Origin: Unio delphinus
Lineage: Eukaryota; Mollusca; Bivalvia; Unionida; Unionidae
Direction: 5' to 3'
Length of the DNA stretch: 64,000 bases
NCBI GenBank assembly: GCA_029339505.1
Contig: JAQISU010001239.1
Span: 7,557,001 to 7,621,000, forward strand
The translations under genes and the position numbers were made by a program. Shown in pieces: positions 25,588-37,799 of this stretch (its first letter is position 1; each line of letters begins with the position of its first letter). The notes under the pieces were generated by a model. It searched no databases. It had not been told where the DNA came from and was given only the letters and a program-made list of their open reading frames with translations.

Positions 25588-27115
25588 GGCGAGTTTTATG
25601 TGCACTTTTAAAACAGACCACTGTGTATTTGTGTTTAATTTCAATGGGCAATTCGTTCCACATCGCCGGGCCCTGGAGTGTTAAACAATGTTGTACATAT
25701 GACTTCCTTTACATAGTGGGAACAATGAGAATACGATTGTCAGAAGAGGAGCGCAATGATCTTGCATTTGTATAAACATGGGTGAGGCCGGATAGGTATG
25801 TTGGAGTGGAGTTAGTCAGTGAAGCGTATCACAAAGGATACATTTTGCGTTTGATTGTGTACCAAATGGATCACCAGTGTAGGGTACAGATCAATGGTGA
25901 AGTGTGCGCTGATCGACGGTACTCTAAAGATGATCCGAGTAGTTGTTTTTGGAACCTTTTCACGTTACTGGAGTAGATATTGTGACGAACCAGACAGAAC
26001 TGAGTTACAATTGTACAGTCTTGAAAGTACGAATGAACACATAATTGTTTTAGTGGCATCAACTGAAAGAATGGAACTGATGCGTCTCAGCTCAATATAT
26101 GCAGCCTTGCTTATGTTCATGACATGTTGGTGCAATGTGAGAGTACTGTCTAGAGTAACACCTAGGTTTCTTATTGAATGTGCAAATTTAATGTTGGCGT
26201 TGCTGATGTCTATTGTCTGAGGTAATTAATGTGAATGAGAAAGTCTTTCTGCTGTGATCAATCTGGCTTCAGTTTTGTGATCATTAATCTGCAGCTTGTT
26301 ACATGTCATCATTGATTTCACATCAGAAATGCACCTTTCTACTCCATGGATGGTAGCATCAACCTCAGTTCGGTGGCTAGACTTGTATATTTCTGTGTCA
26401 TCAGCAAACAATTGGTGAGATACTGGCTTGATGATCTATCACACTTTAGAGCGGTTGAGTGTATAGAATGAAGAGAACAGGTCCAAGAACAGACCCATGT
26501 GGAACACAACAACATACGTCAACTGGGCTGGACTGTATTCCATTTGCAGATATAATTTGTGTCCTGTTGACTAAGTAAGACATTAACATCTGTAAGGATA
26601 TATTCTGAATGCCAAATTCATGCTTGTGACGGTGGAGTAATATATCATAGTCTATTGTGTCAAATGCTGCAGGAGGGTGAGGACTGGAATCTTTCCACTA
26701 TCCAAACCAGAGAGAATGTCATTAAATACTTTCAAAAGAGTAGTTTCAGTACTGTGGCAAAGGCGATATGCAGACTGTACATTGCTAAAACGACCGTTTG
26801 AATTAAAATGAGATAAAGTTGGGTTAGAACAACTTGTTTCTAAGATTTGTTATATGAATGGGAGATTCAAACCTGGGCGGTTGTTCTTTAAATCATTATG
26901 CTCAAGTGTTGGTTTCTTCAGCAGAGGCTCTACGATGGCAGTTTTAAAAAATGTTGAGAATTTCCCTCGATGAATGAGAGAAATATTACAATCATCAGTT
27001 AGGGAAGGTAATATTGGGTCTAAGCACTCAAGCAGCAGTGATATCGGAATTTGATCAAGTTTACACGACTTTGGTGCACTGTTCATCACGATTGTCCGTA
27101 CAAAATCAATAGAGA
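25588..27115 (-). pseudogene. CR1/L2-like reverse transcriptase
   Basis: Readable blocks on the minus strand, from N- to C-terminus, are SCKLDQIPISLLLECLD, TAIVEPLLKKPTLE, NNRPGLNLPFI, SAYRLCHSTETTLLKV, the catalytic LFADDTEIYKSS near 26411-26390, and NKLQINDHKTEARLI. These are followed by SIRNLGVTLDSTL and SRLYNCNSVLSG. The FADD catalytic pair is intact. Frame breaks occur around 26850, 26640, 26210 and 25975. Confidence 0.85.
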
Positions 27116-27224
27116 CAGGCTTAAATACTCTTACTGGTTGTCGCTGAAATTCTGTATCATAACTAAATGTTAGCGGGTTAATTGAAATGTGTTGTCAAGC
27201 GAATATCTAATGGTTTGTACTTTG

Positions 27225-28350
27225 TCACAGAATGTGTCCAAATAGGCCCGTAAGGTCTACTGGAGGGAAGGTAGTTGGAGCTGGCATACATTTATTCCTT
27301 GACATGAGTTTGTTGGTTATCTCGAAGACCTCTTTGCAGCTGGAACTCTCCGTGATCTTAGTACTGTAGTGGGATAAGTTTGCTAAATGGACTATGTTAG
27401 TGATGTTCTTCTTAGCGGCTTCATATATTTGCTTTTGAATAGTGAGTCTGGTGGTAATCCAAAGCTTCTCTGCTTTTCGGCGATGTCTTTTAGCAGTGCA
27501 AAACTGCTCCCTAACAATGCTAAACCATGGAGAACACCTTTTTATTGATACTCCAAATCTGGTGGTTGGGGCATCTTCTTCAAGCAATGAACGCAGGCAG
27601 TTATCGAGTTTTTCTGCTGTATGATGTAAATTGTTGGGTTTTCTTGGATGTCATGCATTAATTTGGTTCTATTTATCATACGGAGGATTCTCTTAGTAGC
27701 AAATAAAGGTCGAGGGTTAGGGACTGATGCAAGTTCGTGGGATTGCTGAATATTATCATCAGGTATATAAAGAAACCAGACTAAAATGTAACCAAGTTTA
27801 TGAGTGGGTGGATTAACTTACTGTTTAAGATTGAAAACATGAATGGAATCTAGGTGTTTTGACGTGTATCGGTTTTCAGGACAGTCATAGTGAAAGTTGA
27901 AATCTCAGAGAATATTTAGATTGCCACGTATCGAATTTCCATAATCCATAATCCAGAAGATTCGGAAACTGCTCCAAAAGGTGATATTCAGTCAGCTTGT
28001 ATTTTCTACTAGGAAGAGGGCGGTAGAGACAGAAAAAATGGACTGACTTTTTTCCAGTGTGAGTGTTGTTTGGACTGGTTCAAAACGATGTGTGGCAGAA
28101 ATTGAAGGTTTTGTTGTACTTAAGGCATTTGATCAATTCCACCTCCGCGAGAATTGTGGGGAATGACTTGAGAACGTAATAGGTGGGTGTTAAATCCGGG
28201 GACTCGGGATCATCGCCTGATGCTTTCATCCATGTTTATGTCAGGAGGAAGACGTAAATATTCTAGTCGTTGATAAAATTAACTATTTTGGTGTGCTTTT
28301 CAGGTGATCTTATTGATTGAGCGTTGAATAATGCAATACGTAATGGTATC
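27225..28350 (-). pseudogene. CR1/L2-like endonuclease and linker
   Basis: The endonuclease start reads IALFNAQSIRSPEKH near 28340, then INDYNIYVFLLT (the expected TE catalytic pair is disrupted by a stop). The linker at 27587-27225 is an intact 120-codon stretch with RRKAEKLWITTRLTIQKQIY. The endonuclease core between about 27700 and 28140 is badly decayed. Confidence 0.75.
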
Positions 28351-28400
28351 TCTAGGACAGTTGTCACAACGGTTGAGGATTTAAGATGAATCTGAAGCAG

Positions 28401-28889
28401 GTTATCAAACTTTGCGGCCGAATTTTAAAATTGTTTATCTGATACGAAATAAAAGGAGATAACTTCGTGTTGTACGCCGGCCAGCTTTAGAACAACGTTT
28501 TCTTTGTCGCTTCCGTTTACATATAGGTAGTGATGAATGTAATCCGAGTTCGTTTAGTTTTGTGCCCAATCTAGTATGAAGGGCCAAGGTGTGGTCATTT
28601 AATACAATTAATGAGGTTGCATCATAGAGTAAGCGGGTTTACTGGCGATCACGTGATGGCAGTTTATTAAAACAAATGACGTCTTGACTCTGAAACAAAA
28701 CGGCTGATAAAAATTATAATTGTTCTCGTTTCCAAAACAAGGAGATGAATTAACACATTGGAACTGAATAGCCAATGCATGATGAAACACATTAATGCAA
28801 ACGAATAACGACAACAAGCAGCACGAACACGGAAGAGCCTTCATCAAGCAGTTAAACGTATGGCAAGCATCTTTCAATCGCAGTGACTT
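28401..28889. other. Junction between two retroelements
   Basis: Not assigned. It lies between the CR1-like element and the truncated reverse transcriptase of the gypsy-type element and may be a CR1 5' UTR. An 89-codon open frame on the minus strand shows no known domain. Confidence 0.4.
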
Positions 28890-29165
28890 TTTTAATTAAT
28901 ACCATAGGTAAGAATAAGGAGAGTTTGCGGTTTCAATCACTCCCAGCTCTAACATTTCGCCTACTTCCTCATCGATGTTCTTCCTTGCATTAAAAGGTAT
29001 TGGATATCTCTTAACTGTGATTGGCTCAGAGATATTTAAGTTTATCTCGTGTGTTATTAATCCAGTATTACGTGGTCTATATGTAAGTACGTCTGGGTAC
29101 TTACTCAAAATTTGCCTGACCTGTCGACGTTGACCTTCGGATAATTCTGGGCACACTCTGATCAT
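28890..29165 (-). pseudogene. Gypsy-type reverse transcriptase, N-terminal fragment
   Basis: 89 codons open on the minus strand: CPELSEGQRRQVRQIL, SKYPDVLTYRP, TVKRYPIPFN, and EEVGEMLELGVIETANSPY. This is the start of a Ty3/gypsy RT domain. It ends where the next block (VVxVKKKDG in the family) should come; the catalytic YxDD part is absent. Confidence 0.9.
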
Positions 29166-29319
29166 ATATATTACCTCTTTTTCCTACAACCATAGGGTAC
29201 CCAAGGGGGGTTTCTGTGTTGGGTGTCTAATTGCGGTTCATAACTCGACTAGTCTTCTATGACCGCAATGCAACGTTCAAGGTTCAAAACTCCCTTTTCA
29301 ACAGGTCTCTCCACGTATC

Positions 29320-30560
29320 GCTTAAACATATTGTCATGAATTTTTCTCAACCTAACTTCCATGTCGATTCGTAGTAAATTTCACCCATGACCTGTTTAAC
29401 CTCATATGGTTGTTTCCACTGAACCAATAATTTGTTTATACTAGAAGGAAGTAGCACTAACACTCGATCACCCACGCTGAGTTTCCTACTTGAGTTACCT
29501 GGTTGTAATCGTTCGCGTACTTGCGACCAGTCCTGTGCTATGTTTTCTAATCTATCGCATAAATTAACGACGTATTGGTAGGGATTTCACTTCTCCGTCC
29601 GCGACATCACCCGACCATAGTTCGCGCAGAATACGCATTTGACCACAAATGTTCCTACCGTATAGCATTTCAAACGCCGAGAATTCCAAACTCTCGTTCT
29701 GTACTTCGCGATACGTGAACAATATCGCGTTTACGTACCGGTCCCAATCTCGCGGTTTCTCCGCGCACATCCGATTAGCGTTTTTTCAACGTCCTGTTAA
29801 TTCTCTCTACCAATCCATTACACATGGAGGGATACGGTGTGGGGCGCAACTGCCTAATTGATACCAGCGAACTAATTTATGTCAAAAGTTCTGCGGTAAA
29901 CTGGGCCCACAATCTGAGATATATCTTGGGTATCCATACCTGGGTAGTCTTGGCAAAACGATCAGTTTCAATTGATGGTAAAGCTATGGCTTTTGTGTAT
30001 CTAGTGGAATAATCTACTAGAGTAAGGATATGTCGTTTTTCAGATCTGTAATTGGAAACATGGGTCCCGCATTATCGCCAGCTACCCTTTTAAATGCGGT
30101 ATCCATCGGAGCCATTTTACCTAATGGCACTCTAGTATTCTTTCCCTTCGACACAGTCTTCTGGCAAACGTCGCACGATATATTGAATCGTGCTACTTCA
30201 CTATTTACGCCAGAATAATACAACTCCGCTAATACTCTGACGGTTGCTGTTTTCATGCCTAACGGACCTGCCATATTGAACTCGTCTGCCACTATCAGTA
30301 CATATGTCCTGAATTTCTGAGGGCCAACCAGTTGGAAATGTTTTCTACCGTCCAACTTGGTAAATTCTCTATTCATTAAATCTTTGGTACATAAGAATGT
30401 TGAGCTCTCACCCCTTACAATGTTTCGAGATACCAGGCACGATCCTCTATCCGGTCGCACTCAAGAACGTCTCATGCCTTACCTCACGTGTAAATACATC
30501 GCACAAGATATCAGTCACGGCATCCGGAACTTTCAACTTACGAAGAGGAATTGTATCCGA
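29320..30560 (-). pseudogene. Gypsy-type integrase with protease-integrase linker
   Basis: Blocks in order are the linker LRKLKVPDAVTDI, the zinc-binding part (MAGPLGMKTATVRVLAELYY, CDVCQKTVSKG), the core (APMDTAFKRVAGDNAGPM), the late core (AEKPRDWDRYVNAILFTYRE, FEMLYGRNICG, ILRELWSGDV), and the tail KIHDNMFKRYVERPVEKG. A middle part of the catalytic core (about 29770-30017) is disrupted, so the D,D-35-E triad is incomplete. Confidence 0.9.
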
Positions 30561-30689
30561 CTGCGCCTTCGACATAGTTTCGACCGCTTGTTCAATGGGA
30601 AACCAGAAGTGTTTTTGAAGTCTGGATTCCTCTACATTTCCGATAGTTATGTCGTTTGTCGCTTTTGAAACATATTGCTTTCACAGGTT

Positions 30690-30850
30690 TCGTCAGATAA
30701 TAGTTTGATCTAATAAAATGCACAGGGATTTCTATCCAAGCATTTTGTGAATCCTAACGTGCCTCCGCTTTACTACGACTCCCGTGCACCCAAAGTCGCG
30801 TAAGACCGTGACTTGTTTTACGTTGACGATACCAGTAGTAGTCTGTACCC
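30690..30850 (-). pseudogene. Gypsy-type retropepsin (protease) fragment
   Basis: Minus-strand reading IVNVKQVTVLRDFGCTGVVV matches the active-site region of a retropepsin, but the D-S/T-G triplet reads DFG, a change expected to be inactivating. A stop follows soon after. Confidence 0.75.
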
Positions 30851-31908
30851 TCGCCTCGGGAAAAACACCGACTAAAAGTTGTGCAGTCGCACAATTCATA
30901 CACCGATATACGGCACAGTTTCACCACGTGCCTTGGTTTGGCCCATTACTTGTATCAGCCGCTCGCACCCATCATGGATCCACCACATGTACAGTCAGTT
31001 ATAAATATACACAAGTACAGACAGCATACAGCACCCTTGTGTCAGCTACGTCTGCAGTCGTGGCTCCACCACATGTACAGGCATACGTACATACATATAG
31101 ACAGCTCTACGCTTCAGCTAAACACATCAACCTAAACTCGTCGGCTAAACTCGTTACACTCGTTTGCTCGTTAACTCGTTAGCCTCGATACACCCGTTAG
31201 CTACACTAAAACCAAACTGGCAATAATAGTGAGTTCTGGAAGATGCTAATACATTAAACTATTAACAGAAACTTGAAATTCACAGTTCACAACGTTTCAA
31301 ATCTACGTTGTAATTAATTAATGGATATACGATATGACAATACAAACTCAATAAACTTCGCATATCAAATAAAATATAAATGTAACACTCACCCCTATGG
31401 TTATAGAATGCTACGTGAAACGTGCTCTCCTCGACCAGACCCTAAGCGACCAGTGTGTCGGTTATACTTAGATTCATAAGACAGTGAGTAATATTCAGGG
31501 TATAATATCCGTGCATATCATGATTATAATATCGCTCGTCGCACGTAATTTCGGGAGAGACATATGTTGGTTCTGTCGCTTGTCTAGAAAAAACACCTGT
31601 TTATCCTAGTTAACGTTGTACGCATGCACAACGGAAAATAGTCAAACACTTCTCAGTCATAACAAAAGGTTTTTTTTCCTTCTAATTATATGACAGACTA
31701 TACGTTATTCGCGTTATTCGATGCCATATTATCACGTGGAAAATCATCGGCAAAATGGTCTGCCTGGTTAGATATATACGAGATATTATTTTTAAGTACC
31801 TTTAACTCATGAATAAATACATACATGTCCTTACAACAAGTGCGTAACATTTGGTCCCTCAGTTGAAAATCGGTAAGGCCCTGGAATGTATTTTGTATTT
31901 TGCCCCAT
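30851..31908 (-). other. Gag-protease spacer with diverged internal repeats
   Basis: No protein recognised. Between 30960 and 31090 a CCACCACATGTACAG block occurs twice about 90 bases apart, within a longer diverged duplication. At 31383 a TGTAACACTCACCCC sequence resembles an LTR end, but no partner was found. Confidence 0.35.
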
Positions 31909-32440
31909 TCAACCCACAGCTAAAACTAATTTCCCGTCGTACAGATGAACCGGAGGAATGTCTTGCTTTGTCAACTCGTATCTCTTAAGGAGTGCCTCGT
32001 TAAGATGGCAATGTTCAATGAGGCGTTTATGGCTAGACGCAAATGCACATCTAGCGCTAACCTTTAAGTAATGTGCTGAGATATTTGTTTTTTTATGTTC
32101 TTTTTCCATATTCCTGTCTTTAAACTCTATGGTTTCTAACTGCTAGTTGCTCCATCACTAACATGCTTTCCTCAAGTTCACTTACCTGCTCTACTTTTTC
32201 TCTTTCTGTTTTCCCTCCCAACCATATTCTTTCCTTCTCTGCCTGCTTCTCCAACACATATTCCCCTTCTCAAATACCATCTTCTTCCTTTCAAATGCAT
32301 ATTTTCGTCAGCCTGCTTTTCTAGTTCTGAATTGTCTCGCTCTATATCTCTCTCCTCTGACCTTTGATCCCTTTCCCTATCCTGCTCCTCCTGAATGAAT
32401 TTTCTAATGGTCTCCACCTGATACTCAATCTGTTTTGCCC
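31909..32440 (-). pseudogene. Gypsy-type gag fragment
   Basis: Two open stretches on the minus strand. The first is charged and helical (ETIRKFIQEEQDRERDQR and following E/R repeats), the coiled-coil common near the gag start in this element type. The second (32109-31909) encodes SHKRLIEHCHLNEALLKRYE. No zinc knuckle was found. Confidence 0.55.
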
Positions 32441-32750
32441 AACTAGGTCATAGAGTGACGACATGAAAAATAATGTTGATAAGAACATAAATTGTATGTG
32501 CACTATCTTATAACACTTACAATTTTAGGATTACACGAACCATCCTCTTCAAATATATGCAATATGTATATCTGTGTATATATATAACAAAACAAATGTC
32601 AAATAAAACGGAATATGAGTGAGGTATTCACTCACCCGCTTGAAATATTCATTGCCAGCAAAGGTCACAATCTGAAAAAGATCATTGCAAAAATCTTTCC
32701 GGAGTCAAGACTTATGTAAACTAACCTCCCTGCTCCGCCTAATCCATCTA

Positions 32751-32768
32751 TCCCGTCCTCTGACACCA
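32751..32768 (-). other. Candidate primer-binding site
   Basis: On the minus strand TGGTGTCAGAGGACGGGA lies just upstream of gag. The leading TGG matches the CCA end of a tRNA primer and TGGTGTCAG is a common start of such sites. If correct, the 5' LTR lies at higher coordinates, starting near 32769. Confidence 0.45.
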
Positions 32769-32800
32769 TTTATTACAAGATGAAGACGTGTTCGGACTAG

Positions 32801-33494
32801 ACTCCGAAACCAGCTACATTAGAAATATGTTTATCATAAACGCAAATTAATTATGAACGAATCTGATTATCAACAAATATATATGGAAATTATAAAGTTC
32901 CTAATATGGAACTATCAACAGCAAGTCACTCAACGAGAAAACTCAAAAGATTGAATTTTATTAATGGAATTTTAAACAATCGTGAATAACGTCCTATCAT
33001 CGATCAACAACAAGTATATGATCTACACCCTATATAAACAAGGTCGTATTATACACTAAGTGTGACCAAAGCATGTGATTTATGCACTTATCAATATAAT
33101 ACTCATTTATTCATCAATATATAAATTCATCAATGTATCAAATTATCAAGCGATATCTATAGTTCATAAAACAATATTTAAATGGGAGTGCAATGCAATT
33201 TCGCTCAGATAGCAATATTGAAAAAAACAATATGAAACACGTAACTATCGTGACGCCCATTTGAAGTTCAAGATGTATCTTCGGTGTAGTCAATGGTACA
33301 AGAGACCCCAGGCATGGTCCACCACTCCCTGTATGTTGAAGGATTCCTCGAGAGCCCTAACATTCAACACAGATCCGATGGTCTCAAAGCCGCGATCCCT
33401 CGCTTTGAGAACACTAGTCCACTCTTCTGAACCAAAGTCACCAGTTTGACGTTATTACCTTATATTTTACGTGTTCGTAGCAAGCATTAGTTCA
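32801..33494. other. Possible 5' LTR region of the gypsy-type element
   Basis: No gene. If the primer-binding site is correct the LTR should lie here on the minus strand. A second LTR copy to compare was not found, so its ends are not defined. Confidence 0.3.
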
Positions 33495-33544
33495 GCAAAA
33501 AGACGCTTCTACAATTAGTCTGTTCACCCTCTCCGCTCCTTATA

Positions 33545-33980
33545 GTATTCCTAAAATTATGGCGTTGTATAACCTAGGTAAGGGCCCCGAGAGGTGGAGT
33601 GGTCAAAAGCGCTCTCCGTTACGGATCACTGCCATCTTTCTTGTGTCTGCATGTGTTCAAGTCTTGGATTCTAGCCAATGTGGGTACGTGACAAACCTTG
33701 CCGATAGCTTCTCGTGGCATGGGGTTCTTATCGAGATTTTCCGGGTTCTGCCTCCACCATTAAAACTGGCCCCATGTATAGCCTATCTTGTTCTGACAAA
33801 TGGCATTAAAATCTACAGCAACAACAACATAGCCTAGGTATTGACTAAATTAGAATAAAGTTTAAAACATCTAACATATGAAACAATTATGTCATATAAA
33901 ATGAATAGTGATAAAGAATACAATCTTAAATTGCAATCCCTCCGCAGCTGGGGATTCGCTCCAGTAAAAATGTAAGGTTC
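33545..33980 (+). repeat. Dispersed repeat interrupted by a SINE
   Basis: The flanks (33545-33580 and 33833-33980) match, joined together, the repeat at 58695-58875. Shared blocks are ATGGCGTTGTAT, TTAGAATAAAGTTT and the AGCTG...ATT block. The SINE at 33581-33832 is the extra sequence. Confidence 0.65.
33581..33832 (+). mobile_element. tRNA-headed SINE with target duplication
   Basis: Flanked by the direct repeat CCTAGGTA (33573-33580 and 33833-33840). The head has an A-box-like GGAGTGGTCAAAAGCG and a B-box-like GTGTTCAAGTC. The tail is AAC-rich. Its body differs from the SINEs at 9.5 and 17.4 kb, so it is a second family. Confidence 0.7.
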
Positions 33981-34864
33981 CTCACAAGACTCATCGTAGT
34001 GTAATTTGTTTAATGAGAATTTACTATATATGTATACTAGCTATGACAGATATGCACTGTTAGGCAATTAGGTTGTAAAGGCCTATCTTAGATACATTGT
34101 TACCATGATTCAAAATCTACATATATTGTAAAATATATCTGGAATTTAATATTAGAAATATCTGGTTACTTGTGTGTTCCAACGCATAAACAAGCAAAAT
34201 TGTCTTGCTTGTGTTATCGAAATATTTATCAAAACGTGTCATAGATAATGTGTTTATTCGTTTCGCCTTCCATGGGAATGGCGATATTAATATGAAACTG
34301 TCTTGTAGATTGCATCATACAAGTTTTAAATGATTAACAACTAAATACTAGTTCATTCCAGGAACTGGCGCTTTACCAGTTGAAAACAAATGAGAAGGAA
34401 TTCATGAAAATTATGCTCCTTGCCTCCTCCTTTCATTCAGTGTGCTGCATAATATTGATTCTAACCATAATTTCATAGATTAAAAATTATAGAAACGAGA
34501 AGGATTTATCAACAATCTATTTGTATTGAATCCTAATAATAGTGTCGCTGTAATTTCTTTTATACTTGCATGTCAAATATAAACTGGGTGTCAATTGTGA
34601 CTTTTGTTTTCCTATTTGAGTGAAATTCAAAACACCATGACATATGGGCTTAAAAAGCATTAACACATGTTCAGCTTCAAGGAATAACCAGGTACGACGA
34701 AAAGCGTTGATTCTTTGTCTGTCTTACCAAATTGCAGCGAAAATGTATTTTAATCTATAAAAAGACCATTATAAAACAATCCGTAACTTCCATTCTTAAC
34801 ATATAACATCACCCTGTTCCTGACCTTCTAAGGGTTAAAATGCAAGCAATTAAATCATGGTCAG

Positions 34865-35110
34865 GAGATAAAAGGAATGTCCTAATGACCGAGAAATGAC
34901 TTTCCACGAAGGCTAAATTTAGTGATGAGTGGTAGATACGTTTAAGGACAATCAATTTACAGGAATTCGAAACTTCCTCATTCTGGAATGAAAATGAAAC
35001 GCGTAAGTTCAAAACAAAATGAAAGGTTTGCATAATGTCTATTAGTATCGATATGTCCAAGTTACAATAAACTGTTACCACTTGAGCACGTAAACATTTG
35101 ATAGTGAACC
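34865..35110. repeat. Diverged direct repeat, unit 1
   Basis: Shares GAAATGACTTTCCACGAA, GCTAAATTTA, CAATCAATTTACAGG and a GAGCACGTAAA/GAGCGCGTAAA block, in the same order and spacing, with 36790-37050. Confidence 0.6.
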
Positions 35111-36617
35111 TTTAGCGGCGGACATAATTAGTTAAGAGAAAGGTACTAAATACAAATAATGACTACATATTTGAAACTGAATGAAACCCTTATGACATTT
35201 GAACGGACGATAATTTTGAATTAAAGCATACTCTGACTTTTGCAAGGTTAAATGTTTGTAGTCTATATTTGCGAGAGGGATCCAATTACCATCAATTTCT
35301 AGTCATGTATATTGTTCATGATATTTAGAATATGTAAGAGTAAATAATACGTTTAAAGTTATCATGTTCATCCTTTATATGTAATATTATATATCTAAAA
35401 CGTTCAAACGATTTCTTAAATGCGTCATATCAGATCTTCAAAATGTGGATTATATAAAATAAGTAAAGATTCCTTTAAGACTAGGATTAGCTTTTCGAGG
35501 GAGATTCAAACATTCCGGTTTCATGAGGTAACTTTTTTCAGCGATATGTACCATTACTTTTCAGAGTACGTGTCCTTTGGTAGTTACCGTCAGTACCAAA
35601 TGTGCGGAAATTCCTGAATAATCATTTTACGAATTTAATGAAAGTAACAGTATGTTTCAGATTTGGTGTCAAAATATTTCTCTGTAAATTCTGTTTGATA
35701 TAACAGTTGTATTTGTCACAAACTAATTCAGAATTGTATAATTATAATTATTTGTATGGACCTTTAGTCACATGTTTGACACGCGCCACGTACGCCAACG
35801 TGGTGGTCGAATGCGATATTGCAAAAGACCACATCCTACTTTCGGAAACAAATCGGATCAGACAATTTATGCTTTTAGAAATTTGATAGCATATGGTAAT
35901 GTACTATGTACATGTATTCCATTCTAAAAATGCAAATCATTCTTAGATTTTCACGACAGCAGTTATTTTGTGTTGGAATGTTACATGATTTCAAAATCTC
36001 TTAAATATTTTCTAGATTCGGGAGTAAGGGTGTATCATATTTACAGGTCAACACTAACAAATATCTCGCATGGGTGATGACATGACACTCTAAATTGCAC
36101 TGCTTTTTATATCAATAATGCAGCTAGTATAGTATGGTTTCAGTGATAGTACTTCCTAGTTGTATCCACAAGTTAACATATGTCAGTACCATATCGTTCA
36201 CAGGGTGTCAGTTATAGAATAATCTTAATAGCCACATTTCAGTTACAATATTTAGACTGCATTTGACACAGGAATCAACATGCATATCGCAAATTAAATT
36301 GCTTGGAATGTGCTGGCCATTTATTTTTGAAAGAATATGTTCCTTTTTTAGTTGGGTCGATTTATTTGTAATGTGCTTTAATATGACGTTTAATGTTCTG
36401 TTTCAAGCTAAACACTGCATTATTTTGGTATACATCAGAGTAAGACATATTTCAAAGCAATTGAAACACGGATATTTTAAAATAAAATGTCACAGGCTCC
36501 AGCGCCAAGACATTCGACGTGTTGTCACAAAACATAACTGTTCTACTTTTAAGTATCGCTGTATATCCAGAGATACCGCGAATTAACTGTCTTTGGTTTC
36601 GGACTCTAGAAAATATC

Positions 36618-36733
36618 ACCATCCTAACCATACCTTGTACCATTACAGTCATAATTAATACGTCCCGAAAAGGTAATTAATTAAGACCATCCTAAACATA
36701 CCTCGTATCATTACAGTCATAATTAATACATCG
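36618..36733. repeat. Short tandem duplication (~47-bp unit, 69-bp period)
   Basis: Two units at about 36618-36664 and 36687-36733 share ACCATCCTAA, CATACCT and ATTACAGTCATAATTAATAC. Confidence 0.85.
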
Positions 36734-36789
36734 CAGAAAGGTTCCCAATATTGTACAAGTTAAAACAAAATACCACTCATGGCTTCTAT

Positions 36790-37050
36790 TTAAACAAAAC
36801 ATTTCCCTATGGACTGTGAAATGACTTTCCACGAAAGCTAAATTTAACTACTACTGGTACTTACGTAGAAAGCAAATCAATTTACAGGTATAACAAAATT
36901 ACTAGAGTCCCGGATTAAAAAAATTATCCGATTCAATATTTAACTTGGACACATAACAATTGTTTTCGTACTGCCTAATATTATTTATATTTGGAATTTA
37001 CAGTATATAGATATCACGTGAGCGCGTAAATAAAAACTTTTGCTCCTCTC
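36790..37050. repeat. Diverged direct repeat, unit 2
   Basis: Partner of 34865-35110, about 1.9 kb away in the same orientation. Confidence 0.6.
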
Positions 37051-37664
37051 GAAGGAAAATAATGGTATAAGATAAGATCACGAACAATAACAATGGAAAG
37101 ATTAAAACTGATTTAGAAAATCAACGAGATTGGAATGGCAGATAAAGATGATTTGAATCTTTTGAATGGTCAAATGGTTCTAATATATACGTGTAAAAGG
37201 AAAATTATAATATAAAGGACGTGTTGCAACGATTCACAGACAGTATGTACTCGTACATCTCTAAAGTTAGCCAACCATTATTTATTTTTTTTAACTTCCT
37301 ATTGAGTATATAACAACATACTTATTACTGTAATTTAAAGATCAAAACTATGGTGCAACCTGTTAGATATCACTCACTGTGTGTATCTTACCACTCACAA
37401 ATGTACATAATACATACATGTACTCATTTCAGGACAACCACTTCACATAATACGTTTTTTATTCTCTACCAATAGACCACAAAGGGTATCCCATCAGACC
37501 TATGTCGAAATACAACCCCAACTGAATTATGGATCAATACTTAACTATCCAGTCAGAAAATTACTCCAAACTGTAAACAGGTTCAAAGTCAAGGCTGGGT
37601 TTATAACCTAATAAACAAAACCTATTCATAGCTCTCTCTAGAACTGGAATCTAGAATCATGGGC

Positions 37665-37667
<3 letters not shown>

Positions 37668-37722
<55 letters not shown>

Positions 37723-37799
37723 TACATACATACATACATACATACATACATACATACATACATACATACATACATACATACATACATACATACATACAT
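37668..37799. repeat. (CA)n-(CATA)n compound microsatellite
   Basis: CA run to about 37718, then about 20 CATA units. Confidence 0.98.

Larger units (their letters stand above)
25380..28400 (-). mobile_element. CR1/L2-like non-LTR retrotransposon, degenerate
   Basis: Minus-strand element containing, in order, an APE-type endonuclease, a linker and a reverse transcriptase, ending in GPAMWNELP and FKSAHKTRHF, a tail typical of CR1/L2-type ORF2. A probable 3' UTR runs down to about 25380 and includes a TGTAAAGCG-like block. Stops and frameshifts throughout make it inactive. No ORF1 was recognised. The ends are approximate. Confidence 0.85.
28890..32800 (-). mobile_element. Ty3/gypsy-type LTR element with integrase before RT (Gmr1-like order), degenerate
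   Basis: On the minus strand the order is primer-binding site, gag, protease, integrase, reverse transcriptase. Classical Ty3/gypsy elements have RT-RNaseH before integrase, whereas the Gmr1-like clade has integrase first. The protease-to-integrase linker and the integrase-to-RT linker are both readable here, so the order looks native and not caused by rearrangement. The element is cut off after the first ~90 residues of RT. It has many stops and cannot be active. LTR boundaries were not fixed. Confidence 0.75.

Noticed and set aside
37668..37799. CRISPR-like regular repeat
   Set aside because: The repeats are plain CA and CATA microsatellite units with no spacers.
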